Source: Rathayibacter rhapontici
GTDB lineage: Bacteria; Actinomycetota; Actinomycetes; Actinomycetales; Microbacteriaceae
Direction of reading: 5' to 3'
Length of the DNA stretch: 32,013 nucleotides
Assembly (NCBI RefSeq): GCF_001995175.1
Contig: NZ_MUKN01000045.1
Coordinates: forward strand, 1-32,013
Below the pieces are notes generated by a model. It made no database searches and was not told where the DNA came from. It saw only the letters and a list, made by a program, of their open reading frames with translations. A program made the translations under genes and the position numbers. Shown here one piece after another: positions 15,907 to 25,350 of the stretch. The first letter of the stretch is position 1, and every line of letters starts with the position of its first letter.

Positions 15907-18462
15907 CTAGACCTCGGTCTCGAGCTCGATCTTCACCGACAGTGTCGCACCCTCGGTGAAGTCGAGGGCGGCGATCCGGCCCACCGCGGCGATGTCGCCG
16001 GCGGCGAGGCGGAGGGAGGCGACGAGGTCGGCGGGAGCGGTCACGACGGCGGAGCGGGCCGGCGTCTTCTGCGAGGCCTTCGCATCCGTCTTCGCGCGCC
16101 GGATCGCCGTGAGCACGGTGCTGGCGGCGGAGAGGACCGAGGGGTCGCCGCCGAGGCCGGTCTGCTCGGGCCACTGCTGCGCGTGGATCGAGCCGTCGTG
16201 CGACCACGACCACGTCTCCTCCGTGGCGAAGGGGATGAACGGCGCGAAGAGGCGCTGCAGGGCGTCGAGCGCGAGGTGGAGCGCAGCGGCCGCCGAGGCG
16301 CCGTCCTCGCCGTACGCGCGCTCCTTGACGAGCTCGAGGTAGTCGTCGCAGAAGGTCCAGAAGAACGCCTCGGTGCTCTCGAGCGCCCGCGCGTGGTCGT
16401 AGTTCTCGAGGGCGGTCGTCGCGTCGGCCACCACGGCGTCGAGCGTCGCGAGCATGCTCAGATCGAGCGGGTCGGTCACCTCGGCATCAGGGGTCTGGGC
16501 GAAGCCGTGGATGAACTTCGCCGCGTTCAGGACCTTGATCGCGAGGCGCCGGCCGATCTTGATCTGCGTCGGGTTCTGCGGATCGAAGGCGGCGTCGGTC
16601 CCGAGCCGCGACGAGGCGGCCCAGTAGCGCACCGCGTCGGAGCCGTGCTGCTCGAGCATGCCCGCCGGCGTGACGACGTTGCCCTTCGACTTCGACATCT
16701 TCTTGCGGTCCGGGTCGACGATGAAGCCCGAGATCGTCGCGTTGCCCCAGGGAGCGCGCGAGTCCTCGAGCTGCGAGCGCAGGAGCGTCGAGAAGAGCCA
16801 GGTGCGGATGATGTCCTGGCCCTGGGGGCGCAGGTCGTACGGAGCCACGAGCTGCCAGAGCTCGTCGTCGCGCTCCCAGCCGCCCGCGAGCTGCGGGGTG
16901 AGCGACGAGGTGGCCCAGGTGTCCATGACGTCGAGCTCGCCCTGGAAGCCGCCGGGCACGCCGCGCTGGTCCTCGGAGTAGCCGGGGGCGGGGTCCGACG
17001 AAGGATCCACGGGCAGCGCCGACTCCTCGGGCACGAGGGGGCGGTCGAAGACGGGGTTGCCGTCGCCGTCCAGCGGGTACCAGACGGGGATCGGCACGCC
17101 GAAGAAGCGCTGGCGCGAGACGAGCCAGTCGCCCGAGAGGCCGTTGACCCAGTTCTCGTAGCGCACACGCATGAACTCGGGCACGAAGCGGACGTCGCGG
17201 CCGAGCTCCAGCAGGCGCTCCTTGAGCGCGGCGTCGCGTGCGCCGTTCACGAGGTACCACTGCCGGGTCGACACGATCTCGAGCGGCTTGTCGCCCTTCT
17301 CGAAGAACTTGACCGGGTGCGTGATGGGGCGGGGCTCGCCCGTCATCTCCCCCGACTCCGTGAGGAGCGCGACGACGGCCTGCTTGGCCGAGAACACCGT
17401 CTTGCCCGCGAGCTGCGCGTACGCCTCGCGGCCCGCGTCGCTCGTGATCGCCTCGGGCGCCTCCGACACGATGCGGCCGTCGAAGCCGATGATCGCGCGG
17501 TTGGGCAGGTCGAGCTCGCGCCACCAGACCACGTCGGTGACGTCGCCGAAGGTGCAGATCATGGCGATGCCCGAGCCCTTGTCCTTCTGCGCGAGGTGGT
17601 GCGCGAGCACGGGCACCTCGACGTCGAAGAGGGGGGTGCGGACGGTCGTGCCGAAGAGCGGCTGGTACCGCTCGTCGTCGGGGTGCGCGACGAGCGCGAC
17701 GCACGCGGGCAGCAGCTCCGGCCGGGTCGTCTCGATGAAGACGTCCTCGGCGCCGTCGCGGTGGAACCCGATCCGGTGGTAGGCCCCCGGCTGCTCCTTG
17801 TCCTCCAGCTCGGCCTGGGCGACCGCGGTCCGGAACGTGATGTCCCAGAGGGTCGGCGCCTGCGCCTGGTACGCCTCGCCGCGCGCGAGGTTGCGGAGGA
17901 ACGCGCGCTGCGAGGCGGCCTGCGACTCCTCGCCGATGGTGCGGTACGTCTGCGACCAGTCGACCGAGAGGCCGAGGGTGCGCCACAGGTCCTCGAACTG
18001 CTTCTCGTCCTCGAGGGTGAGGCGCTCGCACAGCTCGATGAAGTTGCGGCGCGAGATCGGCTTCTGATCGGCGGCCTTGCTGCTCTTGTTGTCGCCGCCC
18101 TCGAACGGAGGAGTGAAGCCGGGCTCGTAGGGCAGCGTCGGGTCGCAGCGCACACCGTAGTAGTTCTGCACGCGCCGCTCCGTGGGCAGGCCGTTGTCGT
18201 CCCAGCCCATCGGGTAGAAGACCTTGCGGCCGCGCATGCGCTGGAAGCGCGCGACGACGTCGGTGTGCGTGTACGAGAAGACGTGCCCGATGTGCAGCGA
18301 GCCCGACGCGGTGGGCGGGGGCGTGTCGATCGAGTAGACGTCGGCACGGGTGAGACCGGTGCGGTCGAACCGGTACGTCCCGTCGGTCTGCCAGACGAGG
18401 CCCCACTTGCTCTCGAGCCCCTCGAGGGCGGGCTTCGCGGGGAGTTGCGCGGCGAAGGTCAT
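15907..18462 (-). CDS. valS: Valyl-tRNA synthetase
   Basis: Class I aminoacyl-tRNA synthetase of 851 residues that charges tRNA-Val. The HIGH motif is H57-I-G-H60 in TASGSLHIGH and the KMSKS motif is in RKKMSKSKGN near residue 590. The CP1 editing domain shows the threonine-rich FIETTRPE, which removes mischarged threonine. The ATG at 18462 is chosen because GGAG lies five bases upstream and the next residues are the family N-terminus; a GTG at 18540 would add 26 unrelated residues. The C-terminal coiled-coil arm is short, as in several actinobacterial ValS. A terminator follows immediately. Confidence 0.95.
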   Translation of the reverse strand: MTFAAQLPAKPALEGLESKWGLVWQTDGTYRFDRTGLTRADVYSIDTPPPTASGSLHIGHVFSYTHTDVVARFQRMRGRKVFYPMGWDDNGLPTERRVQNYYGVRCDPTLPYEPGFTPPFEGGDNKSSKAADQKPISRRNFIELCERLTLEDEKQFEDLWRTLGLSVDWSQTYRTIGEESQAASQRAFLRNLARGEAYQAQAPTLWDITFRTAVAQAELEDKEQPGAYHRIGFHRDGAEDVFIETTRPELLPACVALVAHPDDERYQPLFGTTVRTPLFDVEVPVLAHHLAQKDKGSGIAMICTFGDVTDVVWWRELDLPNRAIIGFDGRIVSEAPEAITSDAGREAYAQLAGKTVFSAKQAVVALLTESGEMTGEPRPITHPVKFFEKGDKPLEIVSTRQWYLVNGARDAALKERLLELGRDVRFVPEFMRVRYENWVNGLSGDWLVSRQRFFGVPIPVWYPLDGDGNPVFDRPLVPEESALPVDPSSDPAPGYSEDQRGVPGGFQGELDVMDTWATSSLTPQLAGGWERDDELWQLVAPYDLRPQGQDIIRTWLFSTLLRSQLEDSRAPWGNATISGFIVDPDRKKMSKSKGNVVTPAGMLEQHGSDAVRYWAASSRLGTDAAFDPQNPTQIKIGRRLAIKVLNAAKFIHGFAQTPDAEVTDPLDLSMLATLDAVVADATTALENYDHARALESTEAFFWTFCDDYLELVKERAYGEDGASAAAALHLALDALQRLFAPFIPFATEETWSWSHDGSIHAQQWPEQTGLGGDPSVLSAASTVLTAIRRAKTDAKASQKTPARSAVVTAPADLVASLRLAAGDIAAVGRIAALDFTEGATLSVKIELETEV

Positions 18463-18554
18463 GATTCTCCGGTTCGATATGGGCGGCACCGTGTCGGTGG
18501 TGATGATGCCTGGATGGCGGCTCCGGAGCGGATCGCTCACCGGCCGCGCCGATC

Positions 18555-19196
18555 CTATCGCGGAGCCGCGGTGCGGCCGTCGGGAGCGGCCCTGCCGACG
18601 ACCGGGGCGAATCCGGCGCAGACCGGGGCGAGCGCCTCGTCGAGGTAGGGCACCAGCTCACCGCGGGTGGGCCCCGCCGCCGCCCACGCCTGCACCGCGG
18701 CGACGGCCGCTCCGACGCCGGCGTAGGCGATCGCCCGGGAGAGGTGGGTCGGCAGCGGACGCGCGGCCCGCTGCTCCACGAAGGCGGCCACGATCGCCGC
18801 CTGCCGCGCGAGCCGCGACAGGGCGGACGCCTGCAGCTCGTGCACGCTGCCGATCAGCGCGCTCTGGGTGAGCGCCCAGGGCACGGAGGAGGGGCCGAAG
18901 CCGGCGCCGACCGCCAGCAGCGCGTCGCGGAGGGCGTCCATCGCCGGCCGGTCCGGCTCCGTCGCCGCGAGGGCGGCGGGCAGCTCCGCCAGCCGGTCGT
19001 CGACGAGGACCCAGAAGACGTCGCTCTTGGAATCGAAGTAGTTGAAGAACGTGTTCCGCGAGACGCCGGCGCGCTGGGCGATCTGCTCCACGGTCGTGCC
19101 CGCGTAGCTCTGCTCCAGGAACAGGTCCAGAGCGGCGTCCTCGAGCATCGAGCGCGACGAGGCGCGCGGCCGTCCTCTGCTCGTCGCTCCCGCCAT
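18555..19196 (-). CDS. TetR-family transcriptional regulator
   Basis: A one-component repressor of 213 residues. The DNA-binding domain at about 8-60 has the helix-turn-helix TTVEQIAQRAGVSRNTFFNYF. The C-terminal domain (about 70-205) is Ala/Leu-rich and gives no ligand clue. The ATG at 19196 has GGGAGGAG upstream. It is divergent from ileS, with -10 boxes that overlap, and lies 92 bases upstream of valS in the same direction. The target is not evident; the adjacent synthetase genes are housekeeping and need not be its regulon. Confidence 0.88.
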   Translation of the reverse strand: MAGATSRGRPRASSRSMLEDAALDLFLEQSYAGTTVEQIAQRAGVSRNTFFNYFDSKSDVFWVLVDDRLAELPAALAATEPDRPAMDALRDALLAVGAGFGPSSVPWALTQSALIGSVHELQASALSRLARQAAIVAAFVEQRAARPLPTHLSRAIAYAGVGAAVAAVQAWAAAGPTRGELVPYLDEALAPVCAGFAPVVGRAAPDGRTAAPR

Positions 19197-19227
19197 GACC
19201 GCTCCTGCTCCTCCCGCCCCGACGCGC

Positions 19228-19234
19228 TACGATA
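19228..19234. promoter_or_regulatory. Overlapping divergent -10 boxes for ileS and the TetR gene
   Basis: TACGAT (19228-19233, plus) and TATCGT (19234-19229, minus) share the same bases inside the near-palindrome CTACGATAG. One would start the ileS leader near 19240, the other the TetR transcript near 19222. Simultaneous polymerase binding would be excluded. Confidence 0.45.
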
Positions 19235-19239
19235 GCCCC

Positions 19240-19448
19240 CAACGACTTCGACCCGGCCATCACCGGCGAGTCTCCGGAAGAACGGCGTCGGCTCCGGCCC
19301 CCGCCCAGTAGAACCGGACGGGTGCGGCCCGTGACAGCCGGTCGAGTGGGGACGTCTCCGAGGCAGCGCCGAGGGAGGTCCCAAGCGAGGTGGTACCGCG
19401 ACCCCGGCCCGGGCTGACAGATCCGGGCGGGCCGTCCTCGTGCAGCCC
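19240..19448 (+). promoter_or_regulatory. Translational T-box riboswitch of ileS (isoleucine specifier ATC)
   Basis: The ileS leader carries a T-box of the actinobacterial type with an ultrashort stem I. The specifier codon ATC (19259-19261) lies in the CCGGCC-ATC-ACCGG element, decoded by tRNA-Ile(GAU). The T-box sequence AGGTGGTACCGCG is at 19388-19400; its TGGT (19391-19394) can pair with the ACCA end of uncharged tRNA-Ile. A GGGCTG/CAGCCC stem (19411-19416 with 19443-19448) precedes the ribosome-binding site AGGAGA (19461-19466). No U-run terminator is present, so control is presumably by exposing the ribosome-binding site, as in mycobacterial and nocardial ileS leaders. I did not resolve the sequestrator pairing by hand. 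Confidence 0.9.
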
Positions 19449-19472
19449 AGCATCACTGCCAGGAGAACGCAC

Positions 19473-22400
19473 GTGACCTATCCCTTGACCCCGCCCACCC
19501 CCGGCGACTCCGGATCCGCCTTCGGCCGGGGGGTGACACCGTCGCCGGGCTTCCCCGAGATCGAGGAGCAGGTCCTCGCGCACTGGAAGGCCGACGACAC
19601 CTTCCAGGAGTCGATCCGCGCGCGCGAGGGCTCGCCCGAGTGGGTCTTCTACGACGGACCGCCCTTCGCCAACGGCTCCCGCACTACGGGCACCTGCTGA
19701 CCGGGTACGCGAAGGACCTGTTCCCGCGCTTCCAGACCATGCGCGGGAAGCAGGTGCACCGCCGCTTCGGCTGGGACACCCACGGCCTGCCCGCCGAGCT
19801 CGAGGCAGAGCGGCAGCTGGGCATCACCGACAAGTCCCAGATCGAGGAGATGGGCATCGCCGCGTTCAACGCCGCGGCGAAGGAGTCGGTGCTGCGCTAC
19901 ACGGGCGAGTGGCAGGACTACGTCACCCGCCAGGCGCGCTGGGTCGACTTCGAGAACGACTACAAGACGCTCGACCCCTCCTTCATGGAGTCGGTCATCT
20001 GGGCCTTCAAGCAGCTCTACGACAAGGGCCTCGCGTACGAGGGCTATCGAGTGCTGCCCTACTGCTGGCGCGACCAGACCCCGCTCTCGAACCACGAGCT
20101 GCGGATGGACGACGACGTCTACAAGATGCGCCAGGACCAGACGGTCACGGTCACCTTCCCGCTGGTCGGCGAGACGGCGGAGGCGCTGAACCTCACCGCG
20201 GTCCGCGCACTCGCCTGGACGACCACTCCGTGGACCCTGCCGACCAACGCCGCACTGGCCGTCGGCCCCGACATCGAGTACGCCGTGCTCGCCGCAGGCC
20301 CGAACGGCGCCGCCGACGGCAAGGGCGAGCCGGAGGAGCGCGAGCTCTCGGCCGAGTACCTCCTCGCCATCGACCAGGTCGGCGCGTACGCGAAGGACCT
20401 GGGCTACGACGACGCCGAGTCGGCCCGCGCCGCCGTCTCGCGCACCCTCCGCGGTCGCGAGCTCGAGGGCATCAGCTACGACCGCCTCTGGGACCACTAC
20501 GCCGACACCGAGACCTGGGGCACGCAGAACGCGTGGCGCATCCTGGTCGCCGACTACGTCACGACGAGCGAGGGCACGGGCATCGTGCACCAGGCCCCCG
20601 CGTACGGCGAGGACGACCAGAAGGTCTGCGAGGCCGCGGGCATCCCGGTCATCATCTCCGTCGACGACGGCGGCCGCTTCCTCCCGCAGATCGCCGAGGT
20701 GGCCGGCCTGCAGGTCTTCGAGGCGAACAAGCCGCTGACGCAGTTGCTCAAGGCGCAGCACCGGCTCCTCCGCCAGGCCAGCTACGAGCACTCGTACCCG
20801 CACTGCTGGCGCTGCCGGAACCCGCTGATCTACAAGGCCGTCTCGAGCTGGTTCGTGCGCGTCACCGCGTTCCGCGACCGCATGGAGGAGCTCAACCAGG
20901 AGATCACCTGGGTCCCCGAGAACGTGAAGGACGGCCAGTTCGGCAAGTGGCTCTCGGGCGCGCGCGACTGGTCGATCAGCCGGAACCGCTACTTCGGCTC
21001 GCCGATCCCGGTGTGGAAGAGCGACGACCCCGACTACCCGCGCATGGACGTCTACGGCTCGCTCGACGAGCTCGAGCGCGACTTCGGCGTGCGCCCGGAG
21101 GACCTGCACCGCCCCTTCATCGACGAGCTCACGCGGCCGAACCCCGACGACCCGACCGGGCGGTCCACGATGCGGCGGATCACCGACGTCCTCGACGTCT
21201 GGTTCGACTCGGGCTCGATGCCCTTCGCCCAGGTGCACTACCCGTTCGAGAACGCCGACTGGTTCGACTCGCACAACCCGGCCGACTTCATCGTCGAGTA
21301 CATCGGGCAGACGCGCGGCTGGTTCTACACGCTGCACGTGCTCTCCACCGCGCTCTTCGACCGCCCGGCGTTCCGCAACGTCGTCAGCCACGGCATCGTC
21401 CTCGGCAACGACGGCCAGAAGATGTCGAAGTCGCTGCGCAACTACCCGGACGTCGCCGAGGTCTTCGACCGCGACGGCTCCGACGCCATGCGCTGGTTCC
21501 TGATGTCGAGCCCGGTTCTGCGGGGCGGCAACCTGGTCGTCACCGAGGAGGGGATCCGTGAGGGCGTGCGCCAGGTCCTGCTGCCGCTCTGGAACACCTG
21601 GTACTTCTTCTCGCTCTACGCCAACGCCTCCGGCGAGGACGGCTACGAGGCGCGCCGCCGCACCGACTCCGAGGACGTCCTCGACCGGTACCTGCTCGCC
21701 AAGACCCACGACCTGATCGAGACCGTCACCGGGCACCTCGAGGCGCTCGACTCGACCCTCGCCGCCGCCGCGCTGCGCGACTTCGCCGACGTGCTCACCA
21801 ACTGGTACGTGCGCCGCTCCCGCGACCGCTTCTGGCAGGGCGTCGACTCCGACGGCCGGGGAGCGGAGGCGTTCGACACGCTGTACACCGTCCTCGAGAC
21901 CGTGACGCGGGTGGCCGCTCCGCTGCTCCCGCTGATCTCGGAGGAGATCTGGCGGGGGCTGACCGGCGGCCGCAGCGTGCACCTGGCCGACTGGCCCGCC
22001 GCCGACGAGTTCCCGGTCGACGAGGCCCTCGTCCACGCGATGGACGCCGTGCGCGGCATCTCGTCGACGGCGCTCTCCCTCCGCAAGCAGGCGGGACGGC
22101 GCGTGCGCCTGCCGCTCGCGCGCCTCACCGTGGTCGTCGCGGATGCCGGCGAGCTCGCCCCGTTCGAGGCGATCCTGCGCGACGAGCTGAACGTGAAGGA
22201 GGTGGCCCTCGTCCCGCTCGTCGAGACGAGCGCGTCCGACTACGGAGTCACCTCCCGCCTCGCCGTCAACGCCCGCGCCGCCGGACCGCGGCTCGGACGC
22301 GGCGTGCAGACGGTCATCAAGGCCGCGAAGGCGGGCGACTGGAGCGAGATCGACGGAGTCGTGACCGCCGGCGGCGTCGAGCTGGCCGAGGGGGAGTACG

Positions 22401-22789
22401 AGCTCACGCTCGAGGTCGGGGGAGCGGGCGCCGACGACCGTGCCATCGCGCTCCTGCCGCGCGGCGGGTTCGTCCTCCTCGACACCGCCACCACGCCCGA
22501 GCTCGAGGCCGAGGGACTGGCCCGCGACCTCATCCGCGCCGTGCAGGACGCCCGCAAGGGAGCCGGTCTCGACGTGAGCGACCGCATCGTGCTCGACGTG
22601 ATGCTCGACGAGGTGAGCCTCGGCGCGCTCGAGCCGCACGCGACCTGGATCGCCGAGGAGACCCTCGCGACCGGGTTCGCCTTCACCCCGCTGACCATCG
22701 CGCTCGAGGGCGGCGAGGGGGCCGTCGCCTTCGGTCCCGCCGGCACCGCCATCATCCGCGTCGAGAAGGTCGAGGCCGCCGATGTCTGA
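19473..22789 (+). CDS. ileS: Isoleucyl-tRNA synthetase, interrupted by a -1 frameshift in the HIGH motif
   Basis: Class I synthetase charging tRNA-Ile, 1105 residues once repaired. It starts at GTG 19473 with AGGAGA six bases upstream. The N-terminal frame reads well to [10 protein letters not shown] and then goes out of frame to a stop at 19700. The next frame carries [20 protein letters not shown] onward to 22789. One C is missing at about 19676, so that GGC-CTC-CCG became GGC-TCC-CGC, and the HIGH motif (repaired H71-Y-G-H74) is split. The rest is intact: the editing-domain [15 protein letters not shown] at about 650-654, and a long C-terminal domain of the eukaryote-like type that is usually mupirocin-tolerant. 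As an essential single gene it is probably intact in the cell. It overlaps folC by eight bases. Confidence 0.93.
19674..19680 (+). other. Frameshift site in ileS (one C missing)
   Basis: GGCTCCC is read where the conserved protein needs GGCCTCCC. Restoring one C joins ANG to LPHYGH without any other change. Confidence 0.9.
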
Positions 22790-24152
22790 TCCCCTGGAGA
22801 ACGACGCCGACCGGGCGGCGGCCGACGCCGTCTACGCGACCCTGCTCGAGCGCCTGGGCGAGGCGAACGTGCGGCCGAGGCTCGCCCCGACGCGTCGCGC
22901 GGTCGAGATCCTCGGCGACCCGCAGCGGGCCTACCCGGTGATCCAGGTGGCCGGCACGAACGGCAAGACCTCCACGAGCCGGATGATCGAGAGCCTCCTG
23001 CGGGCCCACGGTCTGCGCGTCGGGCTCTTCACGAGCCCGCACCTCGAGCGCTTCAACGAGCGCATCGTCATCGACGGCGAGCCCATCTCCGACGAGAGCC
23101 TCGTCGCGAACTGGCAGGACGTCGAGCCCTACATCCGGATGACCGACGCCGAGCTCGCCGAGCAGGACGAGCCGCCGCTCTCCTTCTTCGAGGTCATCAC
23201 CGTGCTCGCGTACGCGGCGTTCGCCGACGCACCGGTCGACGTCGCCGTCATCGAGGTCGGGATGGGCGGCGAGTGGGACTCGACGAACGTCGCCGACGCC
23301 CAGGTGGCCGTCTTCACCCCGATCGCGCTCGACCACACGGACCGCCTCGGGTCGACGATCGACGAGATCGCCCGCACCAAGTCCGGCATCGTGAAGCCGC
23401 TGGCCGCCGTGGTGTCGGCGAAGCAGACCCCCGAGGCTGAGGCGGTCCTGCGAAACGCCGCCGAGGCCACCGAGTCCTCGATCGCCTTCGAGGGCTCGGA
23501 GTTCGACGTCGCCTCCACCACGGTCGCCGTCGGGGGTCAGCTCGTCTCGGTCCGCGGTCTCGCGACCTCCTACGACCAGCTCCTCCTGCCCTTCTTCGGC
23601 GACCACCAGGCCGAGAACGCCGCCGTCGCGATCGCCGCGGTCGAGACGTTCATCGGAGGCGGCACCCAGGAGCTGACCGGCGACGTCCTCGACGAGGGAC
23701 TCGCCGCCGCGACCTCCCCGGGGCGGCTCCAGGTGGTCGGGAACTCCCCGCGCACCCTCGTCGACGCCGCGCACAACCCGCACGGCGCCGCCTCGCTCGC
23801 CGCGGCGCTCGGCCGCTACTTCGACTTCGACCGCGTCACCGCGGTCGTGGGCGTGCTCGCCGAGAAGGACGCCGAGGGGATCCTCCGCGCGCTCCTGCCG
23901 GTCGTCGACGAGCTGATCGTGACGCGCGCGCCGAGTGATCGCGCCCTCGCGGCCGACGAGCTCGCGGCGCTCGCGCGCACGGTGTTCCCGGAGGAGGCGG
24001 TCCACGTCGCCGAGGACACCGGAGGGGCCCTGACCGCGGGCCGCCTGCTCGCGGCGCGCACCGACAAGGGCGCGCTCGTGATCACCGGATCCATCACGCT
24101 CGTCGGACGGGCGATCGCCGTCGCCCGCGACGAGAACTGGCAGGGCTCGTGA
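22782..24152 (+). CDS. folC: Bifunctional folylpolyglutamate synthase / dihydrofolate synthase
   Basis: Adds glutamate to dihydropteroate and to folates, making and retaining folate in the cytoplasm. 456 residues, Mur-ligase-like fold. The P-loop GTNGKT is at 58-63, the ATP/Mg region is in [14 protein letters not shown], the ALDHTDRLG segment carries the conserved His-Asp, and the C-terminal domain has [15 protein letters not shown]. The ATG overlaps the ileS stop by eight bases, so it is translationally coupled and lies in the T-box-controlled operon. The stop overlaps the next start (GTGA). Confidence 0.94.
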   Translation: MSDPLENDADRAAADAVYATLLERLGEANVRPRLAPTRRAVEILGDPQRAYPVIQVAGTNGKTSTSRMIESLLRAHGLRVGLFTSPHLERFNERIVIDGEPISDESLVANWQDVEPYIRMTDAELAEQDEPPLSFFEVITVLAYAAFADAPVDVAVIEVGMGGEWDSTNVADAQVAVFTPIALDHTDRLGSTIDEIARTKSGIVKPLAAVVSAKQTPEAEAVLRNAAEATESSIAFEGSEFDVASTTVAVGGQLVSVRGLATSYDQLLLPFFGDHQAENAAVAIAAVETFIGGGTQELTGDVLDEGLAAATSPGRLQVVGNSPRTLVDAAHNPHGAASLAAALGRYFDFDRVTAVVGVLAEKDAEGILRALLPVVDELIVTRAPSDRALAADELAALARTVFPEEAVHVAEDTGGALTAGRLLAARTDKGALVITGSITLVGRAIAVARDENWQGS

Positions 24153-24541
24153 GAGCCGGGCGCCCGCGCCGGTCGAGGACGGTCCGCGAGAGCCTCGCCT
24201 CGATCGTCCTCGGCTTCGAGGTCGTCATCGTGTTCCTCGCGACGCTCGTCGCCTTCGGGCTGAAGGTCGGCGATCCGGTGGTGGTGCTGGTCGGCGGGGG
24301 AGTGCTCTGCCTCGCGATGCTCGCGACACTCCGCCTCCTCGACCGCCCGCTCGGCATCCGGATCGGCTGGGTGCTGCAGTTCGTTATCGTTGGCTCGGGT
24401 CTGCTCGTCCCGATCATGTTCGTCATCGGCGCGGCCTTCGTCGCCCTCTGGACGTACTGCATCGTGACCGGCACCCGCCTCGACTCCCAGGCCGGCCCTC
24501 CGGCGGCCGGGCCCACCGACCCCACCGAAGGAGACCGCTGA
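24149..24541 (+). CDS. DUF4233 membrane protein
   Basis: A 130-residue integral membrane protein of unknown function. It has four hydrophobic segments (about 13-38, 42-64, 70-90 and 91-112) with a basic N-terminus ([10 protein letters not shown]). Position between folC and ndk is conserved across actinobacteria (Rv2446c in M. tuberculosis), which supports the call. The GTG start shares bases with the folC stop. The last 18 or so residues are a Pro/Gly-rich soluble tail. Confidence 0.85.
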   Translation: MRAGRPRRSRTVRESLASIVLGFEVVIVFLATLVAFGLKVGDPVVVLVGGGVLCLAMLATLRLLDRPLGIRIGWVLQFVIVGSGLLVPIMFVIGAAFVALWTYCIVTGTRLDSQAGPPAAGPTDPTEGDR

Positions 24542-24544
24542 ACC

Positions 24545-24961
24545 ATGGCCATCCAGGAGACACTCGTCCTCGTCAAGCCCGACGGAGTCGCGCGCAACCT
24601 CACCGGCGAGATCCTCCGCCGCATCGAGGCGAAGGGCTACTCGCTCGTCGACATCAAGCTCGTGGAGGCCGACCGCGACCTCCTCGGCGCCCACTACGCC
24701 GAGCACGAGGGCAAGCCGTTCTACGAGCCGCTCGTGGAGTTCATGGAGAGCGGCCCGATCGTCGCGATCCGCATCGCCGGCGACCGCGTCATCGAGGGCT
24801 TCCGCTCCCTCGCCGGCACGACCGACCCGACGACCGCGGCGCCCGGCACCATCCGCGGCGACCTCGGCCGCGACTGGGGCCTGAAGGTGCAGCAGAACCT
24901 CGTGCACGGCTCCGACTCCGTTGAATCCGCGGAGCGCGAGCTCTCGCTCTGGTTCTCCTGA
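24545..24961 (+). CDS. ndk: Nucleoside diphosphate kinase
   Basis: Transfers the gamma phosphate between nucleoside triphosphates and diphosphates through a phosphohistidine, balancing the NTP and dNTP pools. 138 residues, normal length. K11 lies in LVLVKPDGV and the catalytic H121 is in NLVHGSDS; the family usually has Ile where Val120 stands. The start ATG is three bases after the DUF4233 stop, with GGAGACC upstream. The last codons and the stop are built into a long inverted repeat that continues past the gene. Confidence 0.96.
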   Translation: MAIQETLVLVKPDGVARNLTGEILRRIEAKGYSLVDIKLVEADRDLLGAHYAEHEGKPFYEPLVEFMESGPIVAIRIAGDRVIEGFRSLAGTTDPTTAAPGTIRGDLGRDWGLKVQQNLVHGSDSVESAERELSLWFS

Positions 24962-24994
24962 CGGAGAACCGCCGCGAGAGCTCGCGCTCCGCGG
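24927..24994 (+). terminator. Long hairpin over the 3' end of ndk
   Basis: A 20-bp perfect inverted repeat (24927-24946 with 24975-24994) encloses a second 8-bp stem (24951-24958 with 24963-24970) whose loop TGAC contains the ndk TGA stop. The left arm is coding for the last residues. It probably acts as the operon terminator or a 3'-end RNA stabiliser. Confidence 0.75.
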
Positions 24995-24995
24995 T

Positions 24996-25017
24996 GTTCC
25001 GCGGTGAACCGCGGAAC
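24996..25017. repeat. Inverted repeat, 9-bp stem
   Basis: GTTCCGCGG and CCGCGGAAC around a TGAA loop, directly after the ndk hairpin. Further CCGCGG copies lie close by. Confidence 0.6.
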
Positions 25018-25071
25018 CGCGGTCGGCTCGCGCAGGCGGTCCCGATCCGCAGAGCGTCGCGCCTCCGGCGA

Positions 25072-25099
25072 CGGGAAAGCGCTCGAACGCGCTTTCCCG
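25072..25099. terminator. Hairpin, 11-bp stem
   Basis: An 11-bp perfect stem (25072-25082 with 25089-25099) with loop TCGAAC. It could be a back-up terminator for either convergent gene; there is no U-run. Confidence 0.5.
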
Positions 25100-25126
25100 G
25101 ATACGCCTCGCGCTGCTCGACGATCC

Positions 25127-25167
25127 GGTGAAGGGCACCTCGGGACATCCCCGGGGTGCCCTTCACC
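25127..25167. terminator. Hairpin, 13-bp stem, probable bidirectional terminator
   Basis: GGTGAAGGGCACC (25127-25139) pairs perfectly with 25155-25167, with a further short GGG/CCC stem inside. On the plus strand GTTCCCC follows. Confidence 0.6.
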
Positions 25168-25239
25168 GTTCCCCTCGTCGGGCGGTTCGCGCGTTCCGCG
25201 GCGAAAGGCGCCCTGCCCGAGGTGCCTCATTCCGGCCCT

Positions 25240-25283
25240 TGCTGATCGAGTAGCGCGCGCAGCGGGCGTACCGAGATCCGCAG
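25240..25283. repeat. REP-like element, copy 1
   Basis: 44 bases, nearly identical to copy 2. The motif is TCGAGTAGC-(G/C-rich)-GCGGGCGTA-CCGAGATC. The inner stem is imperfect in this copy. I recall similar GTCGAGTAG...GTATCGAGA elements scattered between genes in Microbacteriaceae. Confidence 0.65.
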
Positions 25284-25306
25284 AACCCAGGCTCTCCTTC
25301 TCCCCC

Positions 25307-25350
25307 TGCTGGTCGAGTAGCCCGCGCAGCGGGCGTATCGAGATCCGCAG
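25307..25350. repeat. REP-like element, copy 2
   Basis: Same orientation as copy 1, pitch 67 bases. TCGA ends pair with each other, a three-base mismatch follows, then a 6-bp stem GCCCGC/GCGGGC closes on loop GCA. Confidence 0.65.

Noticed and set aside
13173..18648. Plus-strand frames of over 800 codons opposite the M3 peptidase and valS genes
   Set aside because: Antisense shadows; the minus-strand proteins have intact catalytic motifs.
19649..22639. 996-codon minus-strand frame opposite ileS
   Set aside because: Shadow of ileS with no recognisable protein features.
25240..25350. CRISPR-like array
   Set aside because: Only two copies, partly palindromic, with a single 23-base gap and no cas genes.
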